Below, in pieces: positions 33,774 through 47,900 of a stretch of DNA of 64,000 nt (the first letter of the stretch is position 1; each line of letters begins with the position of its first letter). The position numbers and the translations under genes were made by a program. Under the pieces are notes generated by a model, which ran no database searches, was not told the origin of the DNA, and saw only the letters and a program-made list of their open reading frames with translations. Origin of the DNA: Amyloporia xantha (taxonomy: Eukaryota; Basidiomycota; Agaricomycetes; Polyporales; Adustoporiaceae); contig JAYKKR010000038.1 in NCBI GenBank assembly GCA_036971615.1, positions 1 to 64,000 on the forward strand. Direction: 5' to 3'.

Positions 33774-34912
33774 TCAATGCAGTAGATCAGCACTGAGAAG
33801 GTCTAGAAACGGAATGTCTACCAACTCCCCAGGTCCTCGGAGCTCGTCCCATTGCCGCAATTCCTCCACTGCCCACTTCCACTTCTATCGAGAGACAGCT
33901 CGCTTAGGAGGGAAAGTCCATCACCAAAATCGCAGGCACAACTTACCAGATACTTGATAAGTTCCTTATCTTGCGGAAAGACCGATTTCCATTCGTCGTC
34001 GCCGACACAGAAAATGCGATAGGAGTCGAGGGCGTACGGCCCACTGCCAGGGAGGTGCGATACGGCAGTCGGAGGGTAGCGCTGCTTCACTAGAGACGGC
34101 TCGCCTGCCTCGTTATGCGCGCGGACGTTCACATAGCATTTCGTAGGCCGCAAGTGACCGATGGCAGGCGGGTCTTCAATGTAGGCCCGTGACATCTTTA
34201 TCAAGCGTGCCGTGCGAGACCTGCCCAAACCGAGATGCTTGATGAGGCCTTCTAGAACGTGCGGAGGGGCTAAATATAACGGCGTATATGAGCGCGGCTC
34301 GACGTAATCAGGGACACAAGAGGACCTCGTGCAAGAGCCTGCGCTGTGGGCCACAACGCCACGATTTTGAAGAAAACAGGGACGGCGAGCTTGCCCGCGG
34401 TCTTGTTGAGGAGCGTGACGGCGACGAGGACCTTCCACGGGTCATGAGCCACATGCTCTGGACGCTCGTCGATAACTAGCGTACTAGGAGCGAGCAAGCG
34501 ATAGGTTCTCACCTTGGATCAGGATAGGTTTTGCCCGATATAATTGCTCATATGCGCGCAGGAACGCGCGGTAGAAATTCTTGAAAGCTGCATTGCGCAG
34601 CAATGAGCGGTGGGGCTCTTCGATGGCTATCTTGCTGGTTAGTGGGAATGATTCTACTAGAAAGGCGTCCGGCTCGCTCGTATCAGTTGGACAGTGGGTC
34701 CCTGCTCTCTGCCAGGCCAATGCATTGGAAGGCGAGGCCTGAAAATAGCAGGAAGTTATCGTCTCCGATCCTGTATCGGAGTCATCACGGTCGGAAGGTC
34801 CATTCTCAGCGTGCCGCGTTGAGCATCGTTTTATCTTCTTGAAGTAAGGCGAATGTACGGCTTTACTACAGGACGGCGCCCTTGTGCATTCATTCTCGTG
34901 GTGAGTGCGCAT
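33774..34912 (-). CDS. MBD4-like HhH-GPD DNA glycosylase, left copy
   Basis: A base-excision repair enzyme of the family that in animals removes thymine or uracil from G:T and G:U mismatches arising by deamination at methylated CpG. Exons 34912-34513, 34457-34326, 34269-33947 and 33884-33774 join in frame to 321 residues. Seen motifs: the family helix HDPWKVLVAVTLLNKTAGKL, HVLEGLIKHLGLGRSRTARL, the helix-hairpin-helix HLPGSGPYALDSYRIF with the catalytic Asp in DSYRIF, VFPQDKELIKYL, and a Trp-rich tail KWKWAVEELRQW. No methyl-CpG-binding domain is present, as in other fungal members. All key residues are intact. The right-arm counterpart is a pseudogene, so this is the only functional copy in the window. 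Confidence 0.85.
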
Positions 34913-34975
34913 GTATGGTCGGTTAGTGGAGCATAGGCGCTCTTCCGGCGTCCAAAGAAGCCTCTCGGGCGGCTA

Positions 34976-37900
34976 ACCTTATACAGGCCTTGTGATGCTT
35001 GTACTCAAACGTCCTCAAAAGATGCAACAATTCGAACTTGCCGAGATGCTCGTTCTTTCCCATCGTCTTATTGTGATAATCTGATCACGAATGCGTCCAA
35101 TATAGAATGAAGCTTCCCGCACCCGAATTTACATACTATCTTTCACCAGTAGCAAGCGCACAGATTGCGCAACAGGGCGATGCGCATTGCCTCTGCACAG
35201 GTCCAAGTAATATACACAGTCCACATATCTGCGTCTCTCTACCATCTTCCTGTCCACTGTGTCAGTAACACAGCCAGTACAATAGAAGCCTGCCGCGGAG
35301 GTGTCACTCATGTGTCCCAAGTCAATATTCAACGCTCAACTTCCAGGCAAACTCCCGCTAAACCCCCCAGCCCCCACCGACGGACCGCGATCTTCCCATG
35401 TCATCATCTGGATCCCGCGAATGGAGCTGCCAGATCGTGAGATGCGCGATACGCGAGCGGTGGTGGAGGTCACAGCGACGGATCAAGCCTATCACGCGCC
35501 ACTGATGCTGACGGGGGCGTGGTAACGGCCCAATGGCCAGGATCGGAAGATAAACGGCCATGTACAGAACGAGATCCGTCGTGGAGAAGAATATGGATAT
35601 ATGGCAGCGGCGAGCCGATAATTCGAAGCCGTGGCCCGTGGAAGCCTCGGACACAGCATCAGGCAGTTCGCGAGGACGCGGGCACAGCTTCGAGGTGCTG
35701 GCAGAGAACCCCCTCCACGATCCATGCTCCCGGGGAGCACCCACACGAATACTGGGACTGGGCTGATATCGAAGCCAATGCACTGAGTCCGGCGCGCCTC
35801 GTGCCTCTATCCAAACCAGAATCCCTGCCCATCCGTATCAACATGACAAGCGCTGCTCAGAGTGTCATGATGACACCGCCTACACCTAAGGGGACGGTCT
35901 ACTGTGGATCGCCATGCGGATGACCGTCAAGCCATGTAGGAAAGGTAAACAAAATGGCCCCCGGGGAGGTGTTGTGCGCCGGGGGGGTGGATACACAGAT
36001 TGCAGAGGGGACGTTGACAGCCACTGGACACTACCGAGAATCTTCGCGGAACCACAGCGACAGGATATTGGCAATGGGCCGCTACCTTCTTGTTGGGAGT
36101 GGATATCGATGCTTACGGCATCACGAATCGTCCTCAACAGCAACGCATCGCATCGCCCGGCGCGTGTTGATGCAGACGACCGCTATTGAAAAATCTGACC
36201 GGTGCAGTTGTGCGTGGTTCGTAGGTCAATTGACACGACAGTTCTACTGATCAAAAAATGGAAATCGGAAAATCAATCTGACGATGGAGCATGAAGAGCA
36301 CAGAGCACCTCACATCCGGGCCAGGATCCAGCTGCGCCCATTGACCGAACGCGAAGGGATGAGTCACAGACGCACCCGCTGCCCCCGGTGCCGTTCCTGC
36401 GCGGACAGACCTCAGTCGAGCAGGAGCAAAAAAAATCAAAGGCCCGGTGTCGTGCGGGGTGCATGCGCGGAAATGATAATCAGCAAAAGACCACTCTCCC
36501 CATCCGCCATCATGACAACTGGGCAAGGCGAGATCAGAGCAGACGAGAAACGCATGCGTGGCCCACAGATGAGGATCATGGATGATGATGATGATGCCCA
36601 TACCGACGAAGCCGAGGTCTAACGCACGCCCGTGATGGATCACATCGCGGGATGTGTTCTGGGGTAATGATGAAGGACGTGACAATGCCATTTGCATCTC
36701 TTGCACATCTCACCGCCCGAGAGTTCGTCGTTAGCGAGACGAGACGACCCCAGACGAGGCGTGGTTCGTTCGCGAGAATTGTGGGCTTCGCCTCGGGAAA
36801 AGGAAACGGAAGCTGGAGCTGGATCTGGATCCATTCACGCAGATGCTGACGGCAGCTGTCGTAACGCAACACGATTTCATTGTGTCGAACCCGAGTAGAA
36901 GCACCCAGCGGAATCTAGCGGAGGCAACACCCGAGAAAAAATTCCTTTGCTGTCATTGAAAGAAGGTGTACGAGTGAGTACGGTGGACGGTCCACCCAAA
37001 AAGCTCGGCAGCCTTCGATGCGAGGGAGAGTAGCCAGTCTGGTGGACTCTTTGTCTGTGCTTAGGTGCATCGACGCCCGGGCATCTCCAGACGTGAATTC
37101 CATGCATGGCGCCCTATGTCAGCTTAAAAATACACACGACTGGCGGCGTGCAGGTCTCGCGCAGCTGCGTTGTCCAGTTTCGTGCTACACCTTGTGTGCG
37201 AGTGCATCATCGCCGTGGACAGAGAACTGGAATTATCATTTGCGTGCACAGGAGTTGGCGTCAAGGGAAGGAAGGGATGATGCCCATTACGTGCAGAGTG
37301 GGTTGCATCAGGATCCAGATCTTAACTCTGTCCATCATCGTGGGAGCGAGTCATAGAAAGAGAACATGGCTATGCGTGCCTCTGCATTGCATCTGATGAT
37401 TGGGTACGGCAGAATCAAGTGATATCTGTGGTGCAGGCGCGCCGCTCACCAGGAGGGTGATTACGGATGTAGTCGATGGCGAGGAGTCGCCGTGGAAGCG
37501 TTTCAGCCGCTAGGATCAGCTACGGGGGAAAAGGAGATGAGCTGACGACGATAGGAGGAAGCTGATAGAGGCGGGATGATGTTGGGGAGGATGGTGTCTG
37601 ACTGGGCTCGTGATAGTTCTTCTGAGCGGGCGGCATGGGTGGACATGGAAATGGAAGGAGTGGAGACCGAAATGAAAGTGGACCCGTCGCGGATAACGGG
37701 CAAGGGTGTGGGAAATCAGAGAGGAGGGGCGCCTGGAGAGCTGAAGGAGGAGGAATCCGTCAGACCAGGTCAGACGTGTGATCAAGTGGACGGAGGAATA
37801 TGAGTGGACGTGAGAGGTTGCATCGATCAAACACAAATACATCTGCGTTCGGAGGCAGTTGATGGAGCTGATTTCAATTATCGGCCGCAGCGTGAGGTAG

Positions 37901-38305
37901 GTTCGGAGGCCGCAGGATGATACTCGAGGTCATTATGAATATCTGAGATCGAGACGTCGACGGGATCAGGAGAACCGGGATTTCAGGGTCGCAGTGATAA
38001 GGTGTGTGACTGGTCTGGTGCACGCGCCTGGCGAGTGATCATGGGGCACGGCACTGGGTGCCGGATAACGCATGCGGTGGCGGGCGAGCATGCGGCGTCG
38101 ACTGCGGCGTCGACGTTGCGTATCGCTGGCCCACGGCCGCCACGGGAAGCGAGCACGACGACGGCGGCGGCGGACGGGCGATGAACGACTGGAGCGGCGA
38201 CTCAACGGCGACTGGGACCGGATCTGATGGCGGAGAGGGGATCGCGGAGCTGGGAAAGGCAGCGGCGCTTGAAAAAAGGGCGAGGGTGGGTGGCCCTAAT
38301 GAGAA
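34976..38305. other. Long region without a recognisable gene, upstream of the GATA factor
   Basis: Many short frames on both strands; none shows a domain, signal peptide or consistent splicing. Part of it is probably a long 5' regulatory region and leader of the GATA factor gene, since it stays relatively GC-rich up to 38305. The left edge is the end of the duplicated block. Confidence 0.4.
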
Positions 38306-39965
38306 ATGGAAAGTTTGGATGTGTCCGGCCGCCCAAGCGCAGGCCTTCCTGATCCAGCACAAACCCTCTTCGTCTTCCCGCACAGCTCCCCTTCGGACAG
38401 CCTTGAGAGAATGCAGGACAGGTCCGTTCCAGTCGTATATATACCGCCCATCACTCCAATCTCTAACCCACCCATCCCCATCTACAGCGACCCGCCCCGC
38501 TCCTCGCCCTCCCCTCGTCCTCAGGGCCACTCCCCATCCGGCCCTCCCTCGCCCGACCACGCTCATCGCGACCACCACCAGCACACCCTCCCATCAGTCA
38601 ACTCCTTCGTCACATCAGTCACAGCCCCCCCATCTCCTCACCACAGACAGCCCATCAAACCAGTCCTCGCTCCGCCCCAATCCGTCCCCTACCCGCCGGA
38701 TCACCGCTGGGTTCGTCCCTCTGTCCACCTCTCTCTCTTCATTATGCTGATCGTCTCCCCCGATCCCATCCATGTCCCCAGCAGTTCGCCCCCTCCCTCC
38801 ACCCCGCCCACTTCTACCCCGTACAAGACTACCGCATGCCTCATCGCGTCCACCCCTCTGACAGGAACTCCGGGTTTGTATACACCACTGCTGCCGACCT
38901 CCGTGGCACTGATCGTCTCATGCCGCTCAGCCACCACTCTGACGACGCCCACTACCCCCGCATGCACTCCCAGCCCACCCCGCCCCCCATCGCCACCCTC
39001 CACCACTCCCCCGCCATGTCCACCTCGTCCCTCGCCAGCTCCTCCATCTCGCCCTCCCCTCCCGTACGTCCCCTTCCCATGGGCTATGCCTACCCCGTCG
39101 TCGATGTTAACGCGCCGTCCCTGCAGCTCTCCCAGCCCTCGACGCCCTACTACCAGCACGCCCAGGCGCCCCCCATGAGCGCCGCGCCCTATCCCTATCC
39201 GAACCCGAACATGGGCGCGCGATACGCAACAGATGGCATGGCCCCATCAAGCCATCATCCCGCGTCCCCTTACACCACCGCCACTCACCCCGTCCAGGTC
39301 TCGACCCGCTCCATCAGGCCATCCTATGTCGCGTCCCAGACGTACCCCGGCCAGCCCAACTACGTGATCCACACCGACGACGCCGCCACCAAGCTCAGCG
39401 ACAGGGTCCGCCGCAAGTGCTACAACTGCCGCACCACCGACACCTCCACCTGGCGGCGGTCGAGCCTCACCCCGGGCAAAGTGGTAAGCCCGCGTTGCTC
39501 GAATTCGTGCTGTGCTACGTCTCACCCGCGCACCCGCAGCTCTGCAACAAGTGCGGCCTCTTCGAGCGCACGCATTCGCGTCCCCGGCCAGAGCAGTTCC
39601 CGCACAAGCGCGGCCCCCTCGTCACCGCGACCTTCAAGTCCTCGCGCACCCCCCCGCCCTCGTCGCGCCTCCCCCCGATCGCGCACCACATGCACGCGAT
39701 GCCGCCGCACCACTCGAACCACCCCTCGATCGCGCCGCTCATGTCGCGCGCGGAGCCGCCGAACGCCGCGTCGAACTACCACAACGCGAGCACGCTCCCC
39801 GAGATCCGCTCCCTGCTCAACACGCCCGCGAACGGCTCGCCCGCGTCGTCGTCGCAGCACGAGAGCATGGACGCGCAGCAGAGCCGCCCCGAGTCGCCCG
39901 TGCAGCAGGCGGAGAGCCCGCGGGCAGAGCGCCGCGACGTGCACGCGTACAGGACCGGGAACTGA
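38306..39965 (+). CDS. GATA-type zinc-finger transcription factor
   Basis: A DNA-binding regulator expected to recognise GATA sequences in the nucleus. Exons 38306-38710, 38782-39483 and 39540-39965 join in frame to 510 residues; the true start may be a later Met in exon 1. The first 350 residues are Pro/Ser/His/Tyr-rich and disordered. The zinc finger spans the second intron: KCYNCRTTDTSTWRRS, then across the intron LCNKCGLFERTHSRPRP. The spacing is C-X2-C-X19-C-X2-C, two residues longer than the usual 17-residue loop, and the second knuckle is CNKC instead of the common CNAC. A low-complexity tail rich in Ser, Pro and His follows. Similar agaricomycete factors regulate development or nitrogen use, but nothing here tells which. 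Confidence 0.85.
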
Positions 39966-42900
39966 GCTGCGTGCGCCGCCGCCGCCGCCGCCGTTGCGTC
40001 GCGAAAATGCGTTATTTATGTGTATTTTGCTCCGATTCCGCGACGGCCAGTCGCCATTGTCTCGGTAGAAAAAAGGCCCACGTTTCTCGAAGTGCCAGGG
40101 ACACTGTTGGGTGGGTTCGACGGCGGGGCTGCGCCCCTCCGCATGGTTGCCTAATTATTCCGAATGGTCTGGCGCGTTACTGCTGATATCTTGCATGCCC
40201 CTCTCTGCTTATCCGTCCCTTACTGCCGCGTTATAGTCCTTGCGTATTCTTTCCTGTATGATATGACACTTTCTTGCTGCTTCTGCTTCTGCTTTTCGCT
40301 GTCCACGTTTCGCGCGCACCCCGTGATCTGCCCCACCCTCCCCTTGTGCTTGCTTGGCTGTGTATCCCAGAATAATCGTCTTACAATGAAAAATGACCGC
40401 ATGCGTCTGCTCTATGCGGATGCCGGTTAATGGCACCGTGAGATGCCATCTTGCGATTGGTCTGCCGTGTGAGCGTGGTGGTTCGCTCAGGGCGACTTGG
40501 AAGGGGTTACGACTCTTACGAGAGTTCAGTGGGGACGTGTGGCGTCTGGCCCACCCCAGTTCTTTTTTGGGTCTGTTGGGCAGGAGAGCGCAGATTGCGC
40601 ATCGCCGGCGTGTGCAAGGGCGGACTCGCCGGCCGGTCTTATCACGATTGCGACTGATGCCTCCTTCGATGCGCCATTCGAGCGAGATCCGTAGCTGTTC
40701 GATACGAACTTTCTACGTACGTGCGCGGAAGCATTTCCAGGACGCGTCGCTGCATGCATATGCCAATACGAGGACACGTATATCATATTCAAATCTGGCA
40801 CGAATTGTGGGGCACATACGACCGCGATCGTGTCTCGCGTCCGCTTTTTGTTCATGCGACACCATGAACACGACCACCTGGCAACCGGCTACTGCTGGCC
40901 ACCGTCCCCGCACAAAGGGAACAAGGGCAAGTTCGAAACACATAGACCAAAGTGGATTCTGAGCGCGCACCGTTGACGCCTGCGCTGCGAACCAGGCACG
41001 GCCCCAGAGTGCGCCTGTGGACGGTGGCATGATGCGTGTGGCCACTGGCGCTGTCGATGGGAAATAAAGCCGGACGAAGGATAATTGTGATGCATTCCTG
41101 CACAGAACTCACGTCACGAAGTCGTCCTGCCTGGAGGATACTGGCGCCGTCGACCCTTATTTGGCATTATGGTTGCCGAATTGGGCTGACACTTGCGGTC
41201 AAAAGTGCGAAAATGATGTGTGGTGTGGCACTGACAGGATGGATGATGAAAGCGGGCATGAGCTGGGTGCACGATCGTGTTCGGACCGAATCCGCAAGCA
41301 GAGCGATGCGCATCATGGGCCATGGAACGCGTCAAGCTGATGTACCTACGAGGACAGCTTAGGCCCGAGGATCACACGCAGCCATCCCAGCTCGGAACAC
41401 TCCCCATCGAGCGGTTACAGTGGGACGCCCCCGGTCTGGACCAGAAGCGAACGTGCATCAAGGCCGCATGATAAGGTCAGCCATGCCGTAAGACCCGACT
41501 CACATCGCCCTTCTCCCGCGTACGTCCTCCTAGTGTCCTCCTGCCCCCCTTTGCCGCCCATGTGCCGCAGATTCGACGACCATGGGAAAGATGTGGTGAT
41601 CTGGGAAATCGCCCCAGCCACTTCCGCCCACACGTCCCGTGCGCACCGCGACCTATTGACGTGTCCATGCGGACGCCGCGCGCAGCGAACGGTGAGAAGC
41701 CCATGGTCGCTTCGGACGTATACGTGCCTGTCGTTCTATTCCAACCCCTCCTATTATGGACCACCGCTGCTCATCCGGCTCCGTGGACAGGGGTCCAGCA
41801 TCGAAGCCCGTCCGTGAATGAAACGGCAGTGGCTGATTGATGCACGGAACGCCACGGTGCTCCGTATGTGTCACTGTCCACAGGGGCAGAAGCCAGGTGG
41901 CCTCACAGACACTAGCACGCAGCGAGCCCTTCGCGGACTGTGACTCCAGCCGCTGGGCTTTTAGACTGGCACGGAGATCGGACAAGAAGAGGTGTTAGCC
42001 TACCACGTCAAGAAATGAAATCATTCCTGCGCCGCATCTGGAAATCAGACGCGATTTGTGGTACAGACAGGTTCACGCACCTTTCGCCGCATTCATTTAC
42101 GCCGGCCTAATGCACCGCTGATAAGTACCCAATCGATTGTCTATCACGAGAGACGACCGAACGGGCATCTCACGCCCCACGTCTCGGCCAGAACGACACG
42201 CCGGTCGTCGCCATCTGATATCACCGCATCTGCTAGATTGTGTCCATGTCGAGGCCATACCATCCACAAACCGAGCAGGTGTGCAGGCATCACGGCCGCG
42301 CAGATGCGGGATTCGTCCCACCCCCCTTGCCAAACCATGGAGCCGACGGTAGCTTGCGCGGTATCACCAATCGGCACCATTCTACGAGACCGTCGCGTCA
42401 AATAGCGTTTCGGGAACTTGCCGCACCAGCGCGATGGTATCACATTCCAGGCGTCCTACGTACTCGCCGTACGACTGCGAACAACGCGCGGGAGCTAGAC
42501 CGCTCGTTACTCATCTGTCTTGCACAATCTTACGGCTGATGCTGGTGCCTTGAGCAGAACGCATCGGCATCAGCTTAATGGAATCAATTCCGTCAGAACG
42601 TGGATTTTGGGATGCTTACTTGCGGGTGAATACAAATAGGTGAGTCCAGTTCGGGTTGATACCCATCGGAGATATTATGGGCGAATACGCCGGATGAATA
42701 CCGATGCAAGAACACCGGCAGGGAGCAGTAAGAATGAAGAGCAGACTCGATTCAAGGCCAATCTGGACTTCGCTGGGTTCTGCCATCTTGATAATGCATC
42801 AGGATAGTTTAATTGAGTATAGCCAAAAGCTGATGCTGACCTTCGGTGGTGGTTTGAGTTCAGCATGATTGTTGAGTCGTCTTGTTCATCACAAGCTTTT

Positions 42901-44979
42901 GTACACGCTTTCACTCATGAATTCGAATTGTTTGCGGGGTTTTTTCCGTGGTAACGGACAGAGCGTATGTGACAAGAGCTCTGTAGGGATGAGACATCCG
43001 CGTCAGAGCTTGCGGGCTCTTCGCGCCGAGGTATTTGCAAAGGGCTGATATGTGTTTCATATACGAAGAACTCACCTGGCACCTGTGGCCGTCCAGTGAT
43101 ATCATTAACGTAGGCCGCGCAGATGGCGCATAGCTAGTTCTTAGCCGCAATGACCTGCGAGCGACGCGAGCAGGACCACGTTCTGAGATCCCCTATGAGC
43201 CCAGGGGTACATATACGCAGCCCTCTGAGCGAGATTGAATTGGCCAGGGGCCCAAAAGGGGCATCGAGCATCCGCTCGCGATGCGAAGATGGGCACACGA
43301 CAACCGTGTCCACAGACTCCACATCAACCTTCGACTTCGCCAAGTTCATCAGTCCCCTGTCCACCATCTCCTTCCCGCCCTCTTTGCAATTGACGGACGA
43401 AGCTAATATCAAAATGGTAGACTCTGGAGTCTGGGGACTCGGGAGGTAGGACGTCGGGCCTGACCTCAGCATTCGCGCTTCGCGGACGTCAGGCGCCAGT
43501 CACACAGAGTTCGAAAGCCCATCTTGCGCTATGCGACTCCCAGCAGGCTCCCACTGGGCACACGTCCCCGCCCGGTGTCCACGGAGATGCGACGGATTTA
43601 TGTCTGTGTTGATCCTGTGGAGACTTTGTTTGGAATAAGTGGAGCGTGTTGAGGTTGGCTGGGAGAATCCCTGGAATTGCATACCATACTTACTACACCA
43701 TTTTCGCAAGCAACGCGATGCGAATTCGAAACCGACAACACGGTAATTAGACTCACCGCAGGACCGGGTGCAACCGAGTTAACGTTTCCAAGCGCAGAGC
43801 GCATCGTTCACTGCGGCGACGCCTGCTCCCATTCGTTGTGCAAAATAATCATCATTTGCAAAGTAGGCACAGGGGACAAATACTAGACAGGAGTAAAAAA
43901 GTACACGAAATGTGTCGAGAGCTGATTAGCCGCTCGCCAGTAGGAAATCGAAAGCAAACGGCATGCCCAGCTCCAGGCGAATCGATATGCTCAACCTGCT
44001 AACCACGGTGGGCCAAAGCCTAGCGTCTTCCTGGCGGAAACGAAATCGACTCTGACGCCAGCTTCGAGGGTCGAGGTGACTGTAAGGAAAAGAAAAAACC
44101 CTGCGCTCGGTCGGCGCTTTTGAGGTTGCTGGCGGGGTGGTCCGTGCGCGGGAAAGGCGCGCCGATATATGCGAGCGCTCGCGGCCGACTGGTTTCTCTT
44201 CATCGAAAGTTACACCTCGCGGATATTTGGGGTGCTCTCCGGTTGTGTCTCTCGACTCAGCTGTCTGTGGGAGTATCTTGAACCATACGCTGAGGGAGAG
44301 CGAATCCCCCATCTCAAGATCGTGCTGACGGTTGTTCAAGTTGGACGCGGCCCGTGTTGGAGGTATATCACGTCGCTTTGAACCTGTACCATTGTTATAA
44401 CTTTCTACCCCATTGTTTCTACCAGTCTTCTATGACATTAAGACACTCTTTGAAAGGGAATACAAAACATGTGGTTGTCGTATATCATTTGTTTGCTGTG
44501 TGCTCCTTTTGTTTTCATGCTGTCGCCGTCGGCCTCTCGCCCGGTGTTGTGACTCTTGCAAGCTTCCAATTTTCGTGGGTCGAGCCAGGCAATATTGCAT
44601 TCAACTACAGCATGTTGTATTCGTCTTGGTGAAGAACATCTGGTGAGTGACATTTTCATCAATGCTTAGTCTAAATAAATCCTAGGAGTAGGGGCATGCT
44701 CGTGCATCTTTTAGGTTACTTCATTCTCATTGCAAGGAAAATGTACGTACGTACGTCAACACCTGCTCTATGTAGCTACAAATAACATCAGTGATAGGAC
44801 TAGCCACGTCCGGCACCTCAATAATGCAATCACTCCCACACTCTGGTCTTCGGTACCGCAGCAGAGATATGACTGATTGCATAAAGGGGCTCTCCGAGGC
44901 TTCGATGCAGGCTCTACGGTTACTTGGTATATAACCATGCCTGAATCGAGTTAACCTGGTCAGATAGACTCAAGATCCC
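39966..44979. other. 5 kb without a recognisable gene
   Basis: The 3' flank of the GATA factor, then mixed-composition sequence with short frames on both strands and no conserved motif. A GTAC microsatellite (ACGTACGTACGT) lies near 44744. I cannot support a gene here. Confidence 0.4.
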
Positions 44980-47900
44980 ATGAGAGCAGTCGGGCGATTG
45001 CCAACAGGAGCCATGCATCAGTACGGGGGGTTATGGCTTTCTCATGGGTCGAGTGCAATCACGGACGAGCGCGATGACAAGCACGCTTTGAAATCGAGGT
45101 GTGCCACTGCCATCTTGCATCAGCAGTCATCTGTGCGAACTGTGGCGATGGCAGGATTCTCATGCCTCATCACATTTGCGCAGAGCGATTGTGTTCGACC
45201 GTGTGATAGGGCCAGAAGCATATACACTGACGAACACTAATGCGGACTGAGCCTGGCTATCAGGGTGAGTCGATGTGATCCTTTGCACCCGAAGTTGACA
45301 GATATCGACTCGACGTAGGTAAAGGCCGTGTTCGATGGCGACATTGCAACAGACGTTCTATCAGTTGGCCCCAAATTCGTCAGGTATCCGCGGTCGTGCC
45401 GGGGTCCTCAACCTCGCTGCTGTGCTGCTATCAATTCATCAGAGTTCAGTCATCAGACATCGCTGGGCGATTACAGCGCGAGTCGTAAATAGATTTGGGT
45501 TGCGGATGAGCCACCCGAGAAGCCCGCTGGCATTGTCATCCTGGGCAACGTGTGCGCCCCAGTTCCCGCCCCGCAGTACACTGAGTTCCGGAAGGCGTAG
45601 TAAATGAAATCAATGATATGCTATTGAAATGCTTACCATTGATTGGGTTATCAGCGACAGATTCTCACAAGTGGTGGGAAGCTTCGCTCAAGTGATAGTG
45701 ATGATACTGTTCCTCGTCCACGACTTGTCCCAACCTGGCGTAGGGGCAAGTAGGCGTACATCCTCTGTTTTCTCCCGCTCAAATAGTTTCATCGGCGGTT
45801 TTCCTTCCACCCACTCAATGAGGCCAGTCAATTGCAGAAATCGTGGTTGAAGACGATGTCTGTGGCTATAGCCAGAAATGACAATGCCCTACGCATCGAT
45901 AGCATTGGCGGTGTCTGTCTCAGCATCATTGGCAAATTTCAACGATGCGGGTTGGATATTTGCGCAGATGATCATCAGTGCGATATTGCTCATTTATTCT
46001 CCATCACGCGCTATATTTACTCATAAGTGTCCGTCTATATTGAATCAGGATGCGGGAACAGCGCTGCTGCTTCGGCTCGTATATTATAGACCATCTAAAA
46101 GTTACGCAGTTTCCCAAACCCGCATTCAATCGAGTCACGCGACCGTAATATCAATCTTACTCTTCACTGCTCCCTCTGCTCTGCTCCGACTGACGACCTG
46201 CGGTGATCACCAAGTTATACCGAGTAACACACAGGAATGGGGATACGGCACAGAGCCTGAGTCCATTCTCCTCTCTGACAGTCCTGATGGTGCCGACAAG
46301 TCGAAGGATGATCCCAACCTAGACGTGGCAGGTCTTCCGTCTTTATTTACCTGCTGATTGCTCTGATAAGCGGTGGATGTTAATCAAATATTGACAGGGT
46401 TGCTCATCGTTGGCCTCCACAGATTCACTGCAAAGAAATCACCGTTTCATTGGCAGGGAAAAGGGTAAGATAGGCGTGCGAAAGGGTTTATTTATATGGA
46501 ACCGTTCCTTTCACATGCCTATCTTACCCTTTTCGCTGCCTGCAAAACGGTGACTTTTTTGCAGTGATTATATTGCGACTGTCGGTGTGATTCCCGAGAA
46601 GTATACCTCGGCCCAGCTTACTGGATGTATATCAGCTGGTATAATCATTGCTAGGAGACCCTCATTTCGGGTGCGTGCACTCACCAATCATAACCGACAA
46701 CATTAGTTTTAACATCTCATCAGTCAGCGATCTTGCTAGTCTCCGAGGCCGCTCGATAACGGAATGTGAGTGGCAAGGGGATCATTTGTGATAACCCATC
46801 AGTCGTCTAATCCTGTATTCCAGGGATGTATACTACGTTCACGAGGGGAATACGACAAGCAATCTGGGTACTTTACTCACGCTATCCATTTGAAGTATGG
46901 GGCAAAAACTGTAGGTTGCTTTCTGTCCCTTTTCTTCACGGGAACTCATCGGGGAGAAGGATCGGGGCAGTAGCGCCCCAGTGACTCGAACAAGCTGCAT
47001 CCTCGCCACTATTCCAATCCCTTCTTAAAAACGGATCATCATTCAGTATTTTAGCAGTTCTCCGACCGTTATCTATCACATAATCAGTGGATGTCATCCA
47101 TAGGTGCTCTGCTATTGAAACTTGATTTGGTGCGTTCGCGGGTGAAGCTGTATTTGATGGCTAACAATTCTCTTCATGCATTTCGCCTTGACGTCCTTCC
47201 ACCTGGCTGCAAACGAATATTTGTCGACGGAGTTGAATCAGGTTGGGCTAGAAAAGCGCAATCTAAATTGGGGAACAGTTCATCCCACTGATGGTTGCTG
47301 ATGAGTTCCCCTGTTCCTTGTCTCGTCCTTCATGCATCGTGCTGACCGTCAAATTTCAACCGCCCGCACCGTGGAGTTTATTCTCACAAGAACTGGAAGA
47401 TGAACGATGGGGCGCTCGCCGGCGGCCACGGATAAAAGCAAAAATGAGTCAAAGGCGCTCGCGGCTCATTTCCATGAAGATGATCCTATCATGCATCACG
47501 CGTTTAAACCGCGGCCATTTTTCTCCAAGCTCGATCTGTGACTGAACGAATAATCGAATCGAGTGATCGTGTGTGTGAGAAAGATTTAATCTGACCATAA
47601 TTCCATGATTATTGCCGCGACTTCGCTGATTTTCATAGTGTTGGCTACGTAGGCATCAAACCAGGCCACTTAGAAGTCGCAGATCCTCATCATGTTCTGA
47701 CGATATTCGATACCTTCTCTGAAGAATATCTATCGCCATTGGTAACCATGCATAATGACTGGAATTCCAGAGATCTGCTTACAGCGAGATCTTCCACCTA
47801 TTTTCCGACCGATTACTTTCTCATGATCCTCAGGCGGGCCCGCATGGTAATCATCGTCCATTCACTCAAATCACTTACGCATAAGTAATGAGGGATGCCG

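Larger units (their letters stand above)
28012..34975 (+). repeat. Left arm of a 7 kb inverted duplication
   Basis: Collinear, in opposite orientation, with 57030-64000. Both arms contain con-6, the TRIP4-like gene, the coiled-coil gene and the MBD4-like gene in the same order and at nearly the same spacing. Exons are highly similar; introns and flanks differ by many substitutions and small indels. Homology fades at about 34975 here and 57030 in the other arm. The outer limit is unknown because the window ends within the right arm, at its con-6 start codon. Confidence 0.93.
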
